DNA of 64,000 nt, from assembly GCF_030582395.1 (NCBI RefSeq), contig NZ_CP104381.1:2418001-2482000 (forward strand), in the 5' to 3' direction. Under the pieces are notes generated by a model. That model saw nothing but the letters and a program-made list of their open reading frames with translations, had not been told where the DNA came from and searched no databases. Origin of the DNA: Ralstonia pickettii. GTDB lineage: Bacteria; Pseudomonadota; Gammaproteobacteria; Burkholderiales; Burkholderiaceae. The translations under genes and the position numbers were made by a program. Positions 17,918 to 26,580 of this stretch are shown here, piece after piece. The first letter of the stretch is position 1, and the number at the start of each line of letters is the position of its first letter.

Positions 17918-18271
17918 CTCAGGGTAATCAAAGCAGCTTTTGGACCTTCATTCGATCCGGATGTTGCTGCCTCTTAAGGCTATCCCGCTGTCGCAGCGTT
18001 ACGACAATGGGGTCGTGTTGGCGGTGGTTCGGGTGTTTGTACCCGGCTTGCGCATCACATCGGCGAGCTTCCCGCTACCGGTCATATGATCTCCGCCCCA
18101 GCGCAATACAAGGTATTTGCGGTCCTTTGTCACAACGGCTAAGCCTTTGCGACGGCCCGTCTTTCCTTCGTGGGAGCATTTGGCATTTTAACCGAACACC
18201 CCCTCTATTCCATGCGGAAAAACAGCCATTTTGACCTCGGACAAGCGGGCAGCGTTCCGCTCGCAGCTGTG
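17918..18271. other. Intergenic region between the desaturase and mscS genes
   Basis: This 354-base gap carries the desaturase promoter region, though no clear -35/-10 pair can be assigned. It also holds a possible 44-codon leftward ORF at 17999-18133, listed separately. No terminator hairpin was recognised for the MscS gene. Confidence 0.5.
17999..18133 (-). CDS. Possible small protein, unrecognised
   Basis: This GTG-started frame of 44 codons begins MTKDRKYLVLRWGGDHMTGS and ends with a polar Thr/Asn-rich tail. The first half has the pattern of a folded beta strand (KYLVLRW). It lies upstream of the desaturase gene on the same strand. No strong ribosome site is visible and no family is recognised. 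It could be a chance frame. Confidence 0.25.
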   Translation of the reverse strand: MTKDRKYLVLRWGGDHMTGSGKLADVMRKPGTNTRTTANTTPLS

Positions 18272-19648
18272 TTAGTCCGACAGTGATGGCGTGGATGGGG
18301 CTGTTACATCACTCGAAGTGCGCGTGACGCCCTGTTGCAGCGCCGACGCCACACGCACACGCACTTCCCGCTGCGGGTAGGGGATATCGATGCCTGCTTC
18401 CTTGAAGCGACGGTAAATCGCGCGGTTCAGGTCGGACTGCACGCCCAGCTTGCCGTTATGCGGATCGCCGATCCAGACGCCAAGCTCATATTCGATGCCG
18501 CTGTCGGCGAACAGGGCCATGAAGGCGGCGGGCGCCGGTTCGGGCAGAACACGCGGGATGCCCTCTGCACATTGCAGCAGCAACGCCAGCACGCTTTCAG
18601 GATCAGCGTCATACGACGCCTGCACGCGCACCGCCACACGCACGGTGCCGCGCTCGTTGTGGTTCTGAACGGCCTGCGCGACCATCAGTTCGTTCGGGAC
18701 GAGCGTATCGCCGTCGCCATTGCGCACCACGGTGTAGCGGGTGCGGATCTGCGTGACGATGCCGGTGTACGTGCTGACGGTAATCTGATCGCCCAGCTTG
18801 AGCGAGCGCTCCAACAGGATGATGAAGCCCGAAACGTAATTGCTTGCGATCTTTTGCAAGCCGAAACCCAGGCCGACGCCAAGCGCGCCGCCAAACACCG
18901 ACAGCACCGTCAGGTCGATGCCCACCAGCGAGAGGCTCAGCAGCAGCGACACCAGCAGCAGCACCGCCTTGGTCACACGCGACAACACCACCTTCAGGTT
19001 GGCATCGATCGCGGAAGCACGCGTGATGCGGCTGTCCAGCCACGAGCCGAACCACATGGCCACCAGCACAGTGACGAGAATCCACACCACGCCCATCAGC
19101 AAGGCCGCCAGGCTCACCTTCTGCTTGCCACCCAGAGCAAAGCGGATGCCGTCGAGGTAATCCACCACATCGCCGAGCACGCCCAGCACGTAGAGCACCA
19201 TGCCGATCCACATCAGCGTGGTGAGCACGCGCTCCGCGAGGACGAGCATGCCGTGCAGCTCGCCGTTAGCCGACAGCACGCGGCGCAACACGTAGAAGCC
19301 GAGATACAGGATCGCCAGGCCAAACAGCGGCACCGCGGCCAGCCGGAACACGCTGATCGGCATGGTGCCAACCAGCGCATAGCGCGCGCCCACCACCAGC
19401 AGCCAGCCGATCAGCGGGAACATCGCCCGCTCCAGGCTGGACCAGGCAAAACGCAGGGCGAAGGTCTCGTTCACGTGCGCCGAATGCAGGCGCCGCGAGA
19501 TCGGCCGCGCCAGCAGCCAGGCGGCACCGAGCACCAGTATCAGCACGCCCAGTTGCCAGATAAAGCGCGGGCCACCCAGATCGCGGACGATGTCGTCGAT
19601 CATGTGGCCCAGCGCAATGTGATTCAGGTTTAGCGGCAATCCGTTCAT
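18272..19648 (-). CDS. MscS family mechanosensitive channel
   Basis: This is a 458-residue inner-membrane protein with about six hydrophobic helices. The pore helix and linker follow at about residues 250-290 (GGALGVGLGFGLQKIASNYVSG, then FIILLERSLKLGDQI), the hallmark of MscS. A cytoplasmic beta/alpha domain follows (TGIVTQIRTRYTVVRNGDGDTLVPNE). Such channels release solutes on osmotic downshock. It is longer than E. coli MscS (286), with extra N-terminal helices as in the YbdG/YnaI types. The gene seems to be transcribed alone. Confidence 0.9.
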   Translation of the reverse strand: MNGLPLNLNHIALGHMIDDIVRDLGGPRFIWQLGVLILVLGAAWLLARPISRRLHSAHVNETFALRFAWSSLERAMFPLIGWLLVVGARYALVGTMPISVFRLAAVPLFGLAILYLGFYVLRRVLSANGELHGMLVLAERVLTTLMWIGMVLYVLGVLGDVVDYLDGIRFALGGKQKVSLAALLMGVVWILVTVLVAMWFGSWLDSRITRASAIDANLKVVLSRVTKAVLLLVSLLLSLSLVGIDLTVLSVFGGALGVGLGFGLQKIASNYVSGFIILLERSLKLGDQITVSTYTGIVTQIRTRYTVVRNGDGDTLVPNELMVAQAVQNHNERGTVRVAVRVQASYDADPESVLALLLQCAEGIPRVLPEPAPAAFMALFADSGIEYELGVWIGDPHNGKLGVQSDLNRAIYRRFKEAGIDIPYPQREVRVRVASALQQGVTRTSSDVTAPSTPSLSD

Positions 19649-19673
19649 TAGGTTGACGGGTTATTGCAAACCC

Positions 19674-20243
19674 TTACTGGGTCCGATAGGGCAATGCGTC
19701 ACCCACATGCTTCTGCCAGTTGGCGGCATAGCGCTGGGCGAGATCGGCGTCGCCGCGCACGATCAGTACGTTCTCGGCGTTGCCGCGCTGTGCGGTCTGC
19801 GTGAAGTTGAAGCTGCCCGTGACCAGCACTGGATGCGCGCCGCGCGGGTCGATCACGATGACCTTGTTGTGCGCATTCTTGTAGCGCACCTCCAGCCACA
19901 CGGGGATGCCCGCGTTGGCGACCTCGGGCACGCGGCTGCCGCCGGAGCGCGTCATCTGCTCGCGGTCGGCCAGCACGCGCACATCCACGCCACGCTGATG
20001 CGCCGCCAGCAGTGCACGCGTAATCGCCTTGTTCGACAGCAGATACGCCTGCACCAGCACCTGCTCACGTGCTTGGTCGATGGCATCAGCCAACAAGCCT
20101 TCGATGTCGTCATCGGGCGTGAACGCGGCCTGCACCGTGCCCTTGGCGGGTTGCACCGGCGGCGCGCTGCGGGCCAGCGCGGCACTGCCGGCTGCAAACA
20201 TCAGCCATGCGACCAGCAGCCACCTGAAGCGGCGCACCATCAT
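19674..20243 (-). CDS. Exported phospholipase D-like nuclease with one HKD motif
   Basis: This 189-residue protein has an N-terminal signal peptide (MMVRRFRWLLVAWLMFAAGS, cleaved near ALA-RSA). It then has a single PLD domain with HNKVIVID (HxKx4D) at about residue 136 and the following GSFNFTQTAQRGNAENVLI. Single-motif members such as the Nuc endonuclease work as homodimers, with the motif from each monomer forming the site. Predicted to be periplasmic; the substrate is unknown (DNA or phospholipid). Its ATG overlaps the rsmB stop by 4 bases, so it is the third gene of purN-rsmB-pld. Confidence 0.85.
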   Translation of the reverse strand: MMVRRFRWLLVAWLMFAAGSAALARSAPPVQPAKGTVQAAFTPDDDIEGLLADAIDQAREQVLVQAYLLSNKAITRALLAAHQRGVDVRVLADREQMTRSGGSRVPEVANAGIPVWLEVRYKNAHNKVIVIDPRGAHPVLVTGSFNFTQTAQRGNAENVLIVRGDADLAQRYAANWQKHVGDALPYRTQ

Positions 20244-21637
20244 GCACGGCGCTCCAGGACGGCCGCGAAGAAGCCGTCGGTCTGGTGCGTGTGCGGATAC
20301 AGCTCGAGGTAAGGCCCCATTTCCAGCGCGATCTTCTGCGCGGCCAGCACCTCGCCGGCGGGCACAAGCACGAAGTCTTCATGTGCGGCCAGGAACTGCT
20401 CCACCACCTGCTGGTTCTCGCGCGCGAGCACACTGCAGGTAGCGTAGACGAGCCTGCCACCCGGCTTCAGCAGCCGCGCTGCCGATGTCAGGATCGACAA
20501 CTGCTTGGCCGACATTTCTTCCACGGCCTGCGCGGACTGGCGCCACTTCAGGTCAGGATTGCGGCGCAACGTGCCCAGGCCGCTGCACGGCGCGTCGACC
20601 AACACGCGATCGATCTTGCCCGCAAGACGCTTCACCTTCGCATCGTGCTCGCTGTCGATGCGGCCCGGATGGACGTTCGACAGCCCACTGCGCGCCAGGC
20701 GCGGGCCGAGGTTCGACAAGCGCTTTTCCGATACGTCGAAGGCATACAGGCGCCCAGTCGAGCGCATCGCTGCACCAATCGCCAGGGTCTTGCCACCGGC
20801 GCCGGCGCAGAAGTCGACCACCATCTCGCCGCGCTTGGGTGCCAGCAATTGGCAGAGCAATTGGCTGCCTTCGTCCTGCACCTCGACCGTGCCGTTGGTG
20901 AAGATATCGAGCTTGTTCAACGCCGGCTTGCCGGCCAGGCGAATGCCCACGGGCGAGAGCGGCGCCGCAACGCCTTCAATACCGGCTTCGGCAAGCGTGG
21001 CGAGTACGGCGTCGCGTTCGCCTTTGAGCGTGTTCACGCGCAAGTCCAGCGGCGCTGGCGTGAGCCATGCTTGCGCCAGTGCTTCGGTGAACTCCGCACC
21101 GTGCTGGGCAACCAGCGCGTCGAAGAGCCAGTCGGGCAGATTGGCGCGCACACGGGCCGCCAGCGCGGCGCGGTCACGGTTTTCCCAGCGATCCAGCCAT
21201 TCGGCTTCAGCCGGGTTCAGGAACGGGGCAATGGCCTCACGGCCGGCCGTCTGCAACAAGCCCAGCAGCACCAGGCGACGACGCGCCGGGCCCGTGCCGC
21301 TCTCGGCAAACTGGCCGAATTCCACCTTGCGGCGCAGTACGGCAAAGGCCGCTTCGGCGATGATGCCGCGCTCGCGGTGGCCAAGTTCGTGATGCTCGCG
21401 GAAGTATTGGCTGACCACCATGTCGGCGGGCGCCGCAAAGTGCAGCAGGCGCGCAAGCACCTTGTCCAGGTGTTCCAGATGGCTGCCATGCACGCCCGTG
21501 CGCGGGCGCGGGGCGCTGCGGGGCGCAGGCTTGCCCTGCGGGGCCCGGTACCAGCCGCCGCCACCCGAACTCGCGCGCTTGTTGCTCGACCCGCCGCCGC
21601 TTCCATTGCCGCCCGAACGCTGACGATTCTGGCTCAT
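20240..21637 (-). CDS. RsmB/NOP2-type RNA m5C methyltransferase
   Basis: This is a 465-residue SAM-dependent RNA cytosine-C5 methyltransferase. A low-complexity Gly/Ser/Arg N-terminus (about 1-45) precedes a helical region (about 50-210). The Rossmann core has FCAGAGGKTLAI for SAM binding, then VDAPCSGLGTLRRNPDLKW (motif IV Cys, product release) and LVYATCSVLARENQ (motif VI catalytic Cys). It is probably equivalent to 16S rRNA C967 methyltransferase RsmB, but fmt is not adjacent, so another rRNA site is possible. It overlaps purN and the PLD gene by 4 bases each. Confidence 0.88.
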   Translation of the reverse strand: MSQNRQRSGGNGSGGGSSNKRASSGGGGWYRAPQGKPAPRSAPRPRTGVHGSHLEHLDKVLARLLHFAAPADMVVSQYFREHHELGHRERGIIAEAAFAVLRRKVEFGQFAESGTGPARRRLVLLGLLQTAGREAIAPFLNPAEAEWLDRWENRDRAALAARVRANLPDWLFDALVAQHGAEFTEALAQAWLTPAPLDLRVNTLKGERDAVLATLAEAGIEGVAAPLSPVGIRLAGKPALNKLDIFTNGTVEVQDEGSQLLCQLLAPKRGEMVVDFCAGAGGKTLAIGAAMRSTGRLYAFDVSEKRLSNLGPRLARSGLSNVHPGRIDSEHDAKVKRLAGKIDRVLVDAPCSGLGTLRRNPDLKWRQSAQAVEEMSAKQLSILTSAARLLKPGGRLVYATCSVLARENQQVVEQFLAAHEDFVLVPAGEVLAAQKIALEMGPYLELYPHTHQTDGFFAAVLERRA

Positions 21638-22284
21638 GCTGCCTCCCGGGCGTTGACGCCAATGACAAGCTGCGATTCATCCGGCGAGACGCGCACAACG
21701 CCGTCTTCGATCGACAACCGCCCTTCCACGAACCAGCGCACGGCACGCGGGTAAATTGTGTGTTCCTGTGCCAGCAGCCGCCCGGCCAGTGAGTCGGGCG
21801 TGTCGTCCTGACGCACGTCGATGATGGCCTGCAGCACGATCGGGCCGTGGTCCAGGTCAGCGGTGACGAAGTGCACTGTCGCGCCATGCACCTTCACGCC
21901 CATGGCCAGCGCGGCCTCGTGCGTGTGCAAGCCGGGGAAACATGGCAGCAGCGAAGGATGAATGTTCAGCATGCGACCGGCGTAGCGCGTGACAAAGCCC
22001 GCCGTAAGGATGCGCATGAAGCCGGCCAGCACTACCAGATCGGGCGAAAAGCCGTCGATCACTTGCGCCAGGGCGGCGTCGAAGCTGTCGCGATCGGGGA
22101 AGGCCTTGTGGTCGACCACCGCGGTAGCAATGCCGCGCGAAGCGGCAAATTTAAGTCCCGCCGCTTCGGGCCGATTAGAAATGACGGCGGCAATGCGTCC
22201 CGACCAACCTTCGGCCTGACAGGCGCGGACAATGGCTTCCATATTGGAGCCGCGTCCGGAAATGAGAATGACGATGTTTTTCAT
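21634..22284 (-). CDS. purN: Phosphoribosylglycinamide formyltransferase
   Basis: This is a 216-residue 10-formyl-THF-dependent GAR transformylase of purine synthesis. Motifs are ISGRGSNMEAIV (phosphate binding), GFMRIL, the active-site NIHPSLLPCFPG and HGATVHFVTADLDHGPI with the catalytic Asp. The length matches the family. It is first in the purN-rsmB-pld operon. Confidence 0.96.
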   Translation of the reverse strand: MKNIVILISGRGSNMEAIVRACQAEGWSGRIAAVISNRPEAAGLKFAASRGIATAVVDHKAFPDRDSFDAALAQVIDGFSPDLVVLAGFMRILTAGFVTRYAGRMLNIHPSLLPCFPGLHTHEAALAMGVKVHGATVHFVTADLDHGPIVLQAIIDVRQDDTPDSLAGRLLAQEHTIYPRAVRWFVEGRLSIEDGVVRVSPDESQLVIGVNAREAA

Positions 22285-22686
22285 CGCGGCATTTTATCAA
22301 GTGCGCCGCAGTTCCCCGAGAAAATCGGGTGTGACGGCTGCAAGGCCATGCCGTGGGCGCTTTTGCAGTCACCGTGGCATTTTGCCGACGGGTGCCGGCA
22401 AAAACCTTGTCGCACCCGCAAAAGGAAGGGGCAACCGTTGGCGTGCATTGGCGCGCTCTGATAATCTCAGCACCATAAATGTCCGCGCTCCCGAGGGGTC
22501 GGGTGTGCAGCTCGCGATGATTCGACGCAAATCAAACGTCCGTTCGTCCTGCGCTGCAACATCGTGCGGGCGATACCGTGACGGTCGATCGGCACAGGGT
22601 GATACGCCCGGCCCGTCGGCCATCGCCCGCGCCGGGTCGACACGCGTACAACAACAAGAGGGCTCTGCCCTCACCGGGGAATAAGA
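22285..22686. other. Divergent regulatory region between purN and the response-regulator gene
   Basis: This 402-base gap holds no convincing gene. It must contain the promoters of purN (leftward) and of the LuxR regulator (rightward). A GGGGAA tract at 22675-22682 is the likely ribosome site for the regulator at 22687. No inverted repeat with arms longer than 6 bp stood out. Confidence 0.5.
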
Positions 22687-23352
22687 ATGACGAGCTCGCT
22701 GCGTAGCCTGCTGGTGGTCGACGACCACCCTCTCGCCTTGTCTGGCACGACCACATTTCTTGCACACGCCTTGCCTGAAGTTCAGGTGCACGCGGCCATT
22801 GGCCGTCGCCAGGCGCTTGCGCTGGTCGAAGAAGGCGTCCGTCCGGACGTCGTGCTGCTGGACGTGTGGCTGTCCGACTGCACCGGCTTCGACGCCATGC
22901 GCGAGCTGCGCGGCAAACTGCCTGAAGCGCGCTTTGCCTTCATGTCGGCGGAAAACACGCCGGAAATCGTCGCCAAGGCCCAAGCGCTGGGCGCCATCGG
23001 CTTCATCGGCAAGCACGCCGATGCGCATGCGTTCTCCAAGGCAGTGGCCGGCATCTTTGGCGGCGATGCGTCCTTCCCGTCGGAAGACGATATGGGCGGC
23101 ATCAATGGCAAGGGCGGCGCTTCGCACGGCATCCCCATCACGCCGGCCGAACTGGGACTGACGCCGCGGCAGGGCTCGGTGCTCGCGTTGCTGCTGGAAG
23201 GTCTGCCGAACAAGTCGATTGCACGTCAGCTGGGCCTGACGGAAAACACCGTCAAAGAGCACGTCTCGGCGATTTTGCAGCGGCTGGGCGTGCGCACGCG
23301 CATTCAGATCATTTCGCGCATGGAGCGTTTTCGCCTGACGGGCGCGGCCTGA
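22687..23352 (+). CDS. LuxR/NarL-family response regulator
   Basis: This is a 221-residue two-component regulator. The receiver domain (about 1-120) starts LLVVDDHPLALSG with the acidic pair and has phospho-acceptor Asp59 in VVLLDVW. The conserved Lys is in IGKHADA. A LuxR-type helix-turn-helix (about 155-215) reads LTPRQGSVLALLLEG...NKSIARQLGLTENTVKEHVS. It is encoded tail-to-tail with a hybrid histidine kinase 67 bases away, its probable partner. Target genes are unknown. Confidence 0.9.
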   Translation: MTSSLRSLLVVDDHPLALSGTTTFLAHALPEVQVHAAIGRRQALALVEEGVRPDVVLLDVWLSDCTGFDAMRELRGKLPEARFAFMSAENTPEIVAKAQALGAIGFIGKHADAHAFSKAVAGIFGGDASFPSEDDMGGINGKGGASHGIPITPAELGLTPRQGSVLALLLEGLPNKSIARQLGLTENTVKEHVSAILQRLGVRTRIQIISRMERFRLTGAA

Positions 23353-23418
23353 ACTGAGCGTCTGGCCTCTTGAATCCCGCGCCGCCATCGACGGCGCCGT
23401 TTTACATTCCCATCCGTA

Positions 23419-25335
23419 TCAGTAGGCCACCTGCGGCTCGGCTGAGCGGCCGCGCAGCCAGCGCTTGAGCAGCACCCGCAGCATGTTCGGGTCCATGGGC
23501 TTGGCGAGCAGCAGATAGCCGGCTTCTTCGGCACGCGCCAGGGCGGCGGAGTTGCGATCGCCGGTCAGCAGCACGGCGTGGGCATCGGGGTGGCTAACCT
23601 GCCAGCGCTCAAGCAGTTGCAGGCCGTCTTCCTCGCCGGGCAGGCGCAAGTCGCAGAAGATGATCTGCGGGCGGATGCCGCGCGCCAGCAGTTGCTCGGC
23701 GGAGCGGCCATCGGCGGCACTGTGGACTTCCACGCCCCACGCTTCGAGCAGCGCGTGCCACGCCTTGCGGATCTGCGGGTCGTCGTCCACGACCAGTACC
23801 ACGCCTGAGAATCGCGGCTGATCGAGCACGGCGCGCTTTTGCTCGGCGCGCGGCTGCGTGGCCAGCGGCGCCTTGATATCGGCGGGCACCGGCCGGAGCG
23901 CCATCCAGAACATCGAGCCGCGCCCCGGCACCGAGCGCACGCCGAACGTGCCGCGCAGCAGACGCACGCATTCCTTGTAGATCGACAGCCCCAAACCCAA
24001 GCCCTGGCTCGGATCGCGTTCTGGGTTTTCGACCTGGTAGTAGGTCGAAAAAATGTCTTTCTGATGCTCAGGCGCGATGCCGATACCGGTATCCCACACC
24101 TCGATTCGTAAATGCTTCTGGCGCACGCGCAGCGCCACCATCACGCCACCGCGCTCGGTGTAGCGCAGCGCGTTCTGCAGCAGGTTGAACAGGGCCCGGC
24201 GCAGCAGCACCGGCTCGGCCATCCCGTATACCGGCAGCGGCGGAATGCGCGCCGTCAGCGTCAGGCCCTTGGCGCGGGCATCCGGCATGAATTGCTGGAC
24301 CACCTCGGTGATCACCTCGCCCAGATCCACCGGCTCCAGCGTCGGCGAGGTCTTGCGGCTCTCCAGCTTGGACAGGTCCAGCAGCGAGCGGAACAGCAGA
24401 TCGATGGTCGCGGCGCCCGAGGCGAGTTGCTCCACCAGCGGCGCCAAGGATTCCGACTGATTGCGCGCCCGCAACGCCTCCACCAGCAGCACAATTGCAT
24501 GCACCGGCTGACGCAAGTCGTGGCTGGCCGCAGCCAGGAAGCGCGATTTTTCTTCCGACGCCGACAACGCGCGCTGCTTTTCATCCTGGTAGCGGCGCGC
24601 GAGCTGGCGGCTCTCGTTCTCCAGCTGGATTTCGCGCACCAGCGTGTTATGGATGTTGACGGCATGCCGGGTCAGCAGCGCCGCAAAGAACAGAAGCACG
24701 CCGCGCAAATACAGCCCGTGCCCCGGAAACGCCTGCTCGGCCAGCAAAAAGTGCGGCGCCACGATGCCCGTTCCGAGGATCAGGAGGCTCGACGGCACCG
24801 GCGCTTGCGACAACACCGCCGCCGCCGCCACACCGATGATCACGATCATCAGCAGGCTGCTGAACTCCAGCGACGGCGACATCAGATACAGCCCCGCCGA
24901 GCAGCCCCACGCCACCCCGCCCACCGCCGACATGACGTGCATGCCCGTCCACCACTTGCGGGTGTGCGCGGCCAACGTCATGCGGGTCAGGTCGTAGCGA
25001 TAGCCGAAATAGAAGCGCAGGCCCGACGCCGTCAGGCACAGCATGATCAGGCACCAGCCCAACAGCCCCGGTCGGTTGGAGGCATCCCAGAACGCGGCGA
25101 CCGTCAAGGCAGGCAAGACGACCGAGGCGGCAATCCCCATGGGCGCCCCGCGATGCACGGCAGCGAGCAGCTTGGCTCGGGCATCCAGTTCAAGCGGCGC
25201 GCGGCTGGCAAGCCCGAACTTGGCGAAGAAAAGGCGCAGCGAGGCGTTCAAGGAGATGTCGGCAAGAAACTGGATACCGGATTGTGCCGCAAGCATGAAC
25301 CGCGCGGGCGCATCGTTCGGACGATTGTGCAACAC
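23419..25335 (-). CDS. Membrane hybrid sensor histidine kinase
   Basis: This 638-residue protein has an N-terminal membrane region (about 60-230) of roughly six helices in three hydrophobic pairs and no large periplasmic domain. A coiled linker (about 235-262) precedes HisKA with SHDLRQPVHA (His near 270). The HATPase domain has NLLQNALRYTERGG (N box), DTGIGIAPEHQ (G1) and GLGLGLSIYKECV (G2). A C-terminal receiver (about 510-635) has LVVDDDPQIRKAW and IIFCDLRLPGEEDG. The DLRQPVHA form places it with other betaproteobacterial hybrid kinases that signal to LuxR regulators. The start at 25335 or 25296 (second Met) is uncertain. Confidence 0.9.
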   Translation of the reverse strand: MLHNRPNDAPARFMLAAQSGIQFLADISLNASLRLFFAKFGLASRAPLELDARAKLLAAVHRGAPMGIAASVVLPALTVAAFWDASNRPGLLGWCLIMLCLTASGLRFYFGYRYDLTRMTLAAHTRKWWTGMHVMSAVGGVAWGCSAGLYLMSPSLEFSSLLMIVIIGVAAAAVLSQAPVPSSLLILGTGIVAPHFLLAEQAFPGHGLYLRGVLLFFAALLTRHAVNIHNTLVREIQLENESRQLARRYQDEKQRALSASEEKSRFLAAASHDLRQPVHAIVLLVEALRARNQSESLAPLVEQLASGAATIDLLFRSLLDLSKLESRKTSPTLEPVDLGEVITEVVQQFMPDARAKGLTLTARIPPLPVYGMAEPVLLRRALFNLLQNALRYTERGGVMVALRVRQKHLRIEVWDTGIGIAPEHQKDIFSTYYQVENPERDPSQGLGLGLSIYKECVRLLRGTFGVRSVPGRGSMFWMALRPVPADIKAPLATQPRAEQKRAVLDQPRFSGVVLVVDDDPQIRKAWHALLEAWGVEVHSAADGRSAEQLLARGIRPQIIFCDLRLPGEEDGLQLLERWQVSHPDAHAVLLTGDRNSAALARAEEAGYLLLAKPMDPNMLRVLLKRWLRGRSAEPQVAY

Positions 25336-25472
25336 CCAGCTTCATCCTCCCTTGACCCGCCGGGGAGGGGGCAATCCCTTATATAATGTGCGTTTTGCTG
25401 GATTTTGGCCAGGTACCGCGCCAATCCGGTTCAAAAAAGCACTTCTTCCTTCTTCGACCACCGACGCTTCTC

Positions 25473-26471
25473 GTGAAAGTCTTTCGCGGCCTGCCCAACG
25501 CCGAAAGTCGCGCGCCCTGCGCGTTGACCATCGGCAACTTCGACGGCGTGCACCGCGGGCACCAGTCTCTGCTGGCCCGCGCACGCGCGGCGGCCGACGC
25601 ACGCGGATTGCCGCTGACGGTCATGACGTTCGAGCCGCATCCGCGCGAATTCTTCATGCCGGACCGCGCGCCCACCCGCATTGCCCTGCTGCGCGACAAG
25701 CTGGAAAGCCTGCGCCGACAGGGCGTCGACCGCGTGGTCGTGGAGCATTTCAACGCGCATTTCGCCGCGCAGACGCCCGACGAATTCGTCCGCAACGTTC
25801 TGGTGGATGGTCTCCACGCGCGCTGGCTGCTGGTGGGCGACGACTTCCGCTTTGGCGCCAAGCGCGCCGGAGATTTCACCTACCTGCAGGCAGCCGGCGC
25901 GCAGTTCGGCTTTGAGGTCGAGCAGATGGGCTCGGTGTCGGAGTCCGGCATCCGCATCTCCAGCTCGGCGGTGCGCGAGGCGCTGGCCGCAGGCGACCTC
26001 GAACATGCCCGCCGCCTGCTCGGTCACGGTTACGCCATCAGCGGGCACGTGGTGCACGGGCAAAAGCTCGGCCGTTCGCTCGGCTTCCCGACGCTGAATC
26101 TGCGCATCTCGCACCGCAAGCCGGCAGTGGCCGGCATCTTTGTCGTGCAGGTGCACGGGTTGGCCGAAAAACCGCTGCCGGCCGTCGCCAGCATTGGCGT
26201 ACGCCCGACGGTGGACGACTCCGGCCGCGTGCTGCTGGAAGTGCATATCTTCGATTACCACGCCAGCGTCTACGGCAAGCTGGTCCGCGTGGAATTCATG
26301 AAGAAGCTGCGCGACGAGGCTCGCTACGATTCGCTCGATGCGCTCAAGGACGCCATCGCGCAGGACTGCGTTCACGCGCGGCAGTTCTTCGGCCTGCCTG
26401 TTCCGCCGGCCGGCGAGTCTCCAACGCTTCGGCGCGACTTCGCCACCTCCGCCACCGACCGAATTCAGTAG
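25473..26471 (+). CDS. ribF: Bifunctional riboflavin kinase/FAD synthetase
   Basis: This is a 332-residue cytosolic enzyme that makes FMN and then FAD from riboflavin. The N-terminal adenylyltransferase half has [15 protein letters not shown] (HxGH-like) and [14 protein letters not shown]. The C-terminal kinase half has [16 protein letters not shown] and [25 protein letters not shown] start at 25473 (MKVFRGLPN) gives the family N-terminus. The frame is open upstream to 25386, but that part is not family-like. TATAAT at 25382-25387 is a good -10 with no matching -35. The gene leads ribF-ileS-lspA. Confidence 0.95.
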   Translation: MKVFRGLPNAESRAPCALTIGNFDGVHRGHQSLLARARAAADARGLPLTVMTFEPHPREFFMPDRAPTRIALLRDKLESLRRQGVDRVVVEHFNAHFAAQTPDEFVRNVLVDGLHARWLLVGDDFRFGAKRAGDFTYLQAAGAQFGFEVEQMGSVSESGIRISSSAVREALAAGDLEHARRLLGHGYAISGHVVHGQKLGRSLGFPTLNLRISHRKPAVAGIFVVQVHGLAEKPLPAVASIGVRPTVDDSGRVLLEVHIFDYHASVYGKLVRVEFMKKLRDEARYDSLDALKDAIAQDCVHARQFFGLPVPPAGESPTLRRDFATSATDRIQ

Positions 26472-26580
26472 GCGGCCGACACGTTCGCCGCCCAGAAGCC
26501 ACACGCTGCGCACGCGCGTCCTGCACTCTCAGCCGCGCCTGCACCCACCCGAATTGCCTGAATCTGCCCCACATCACACC

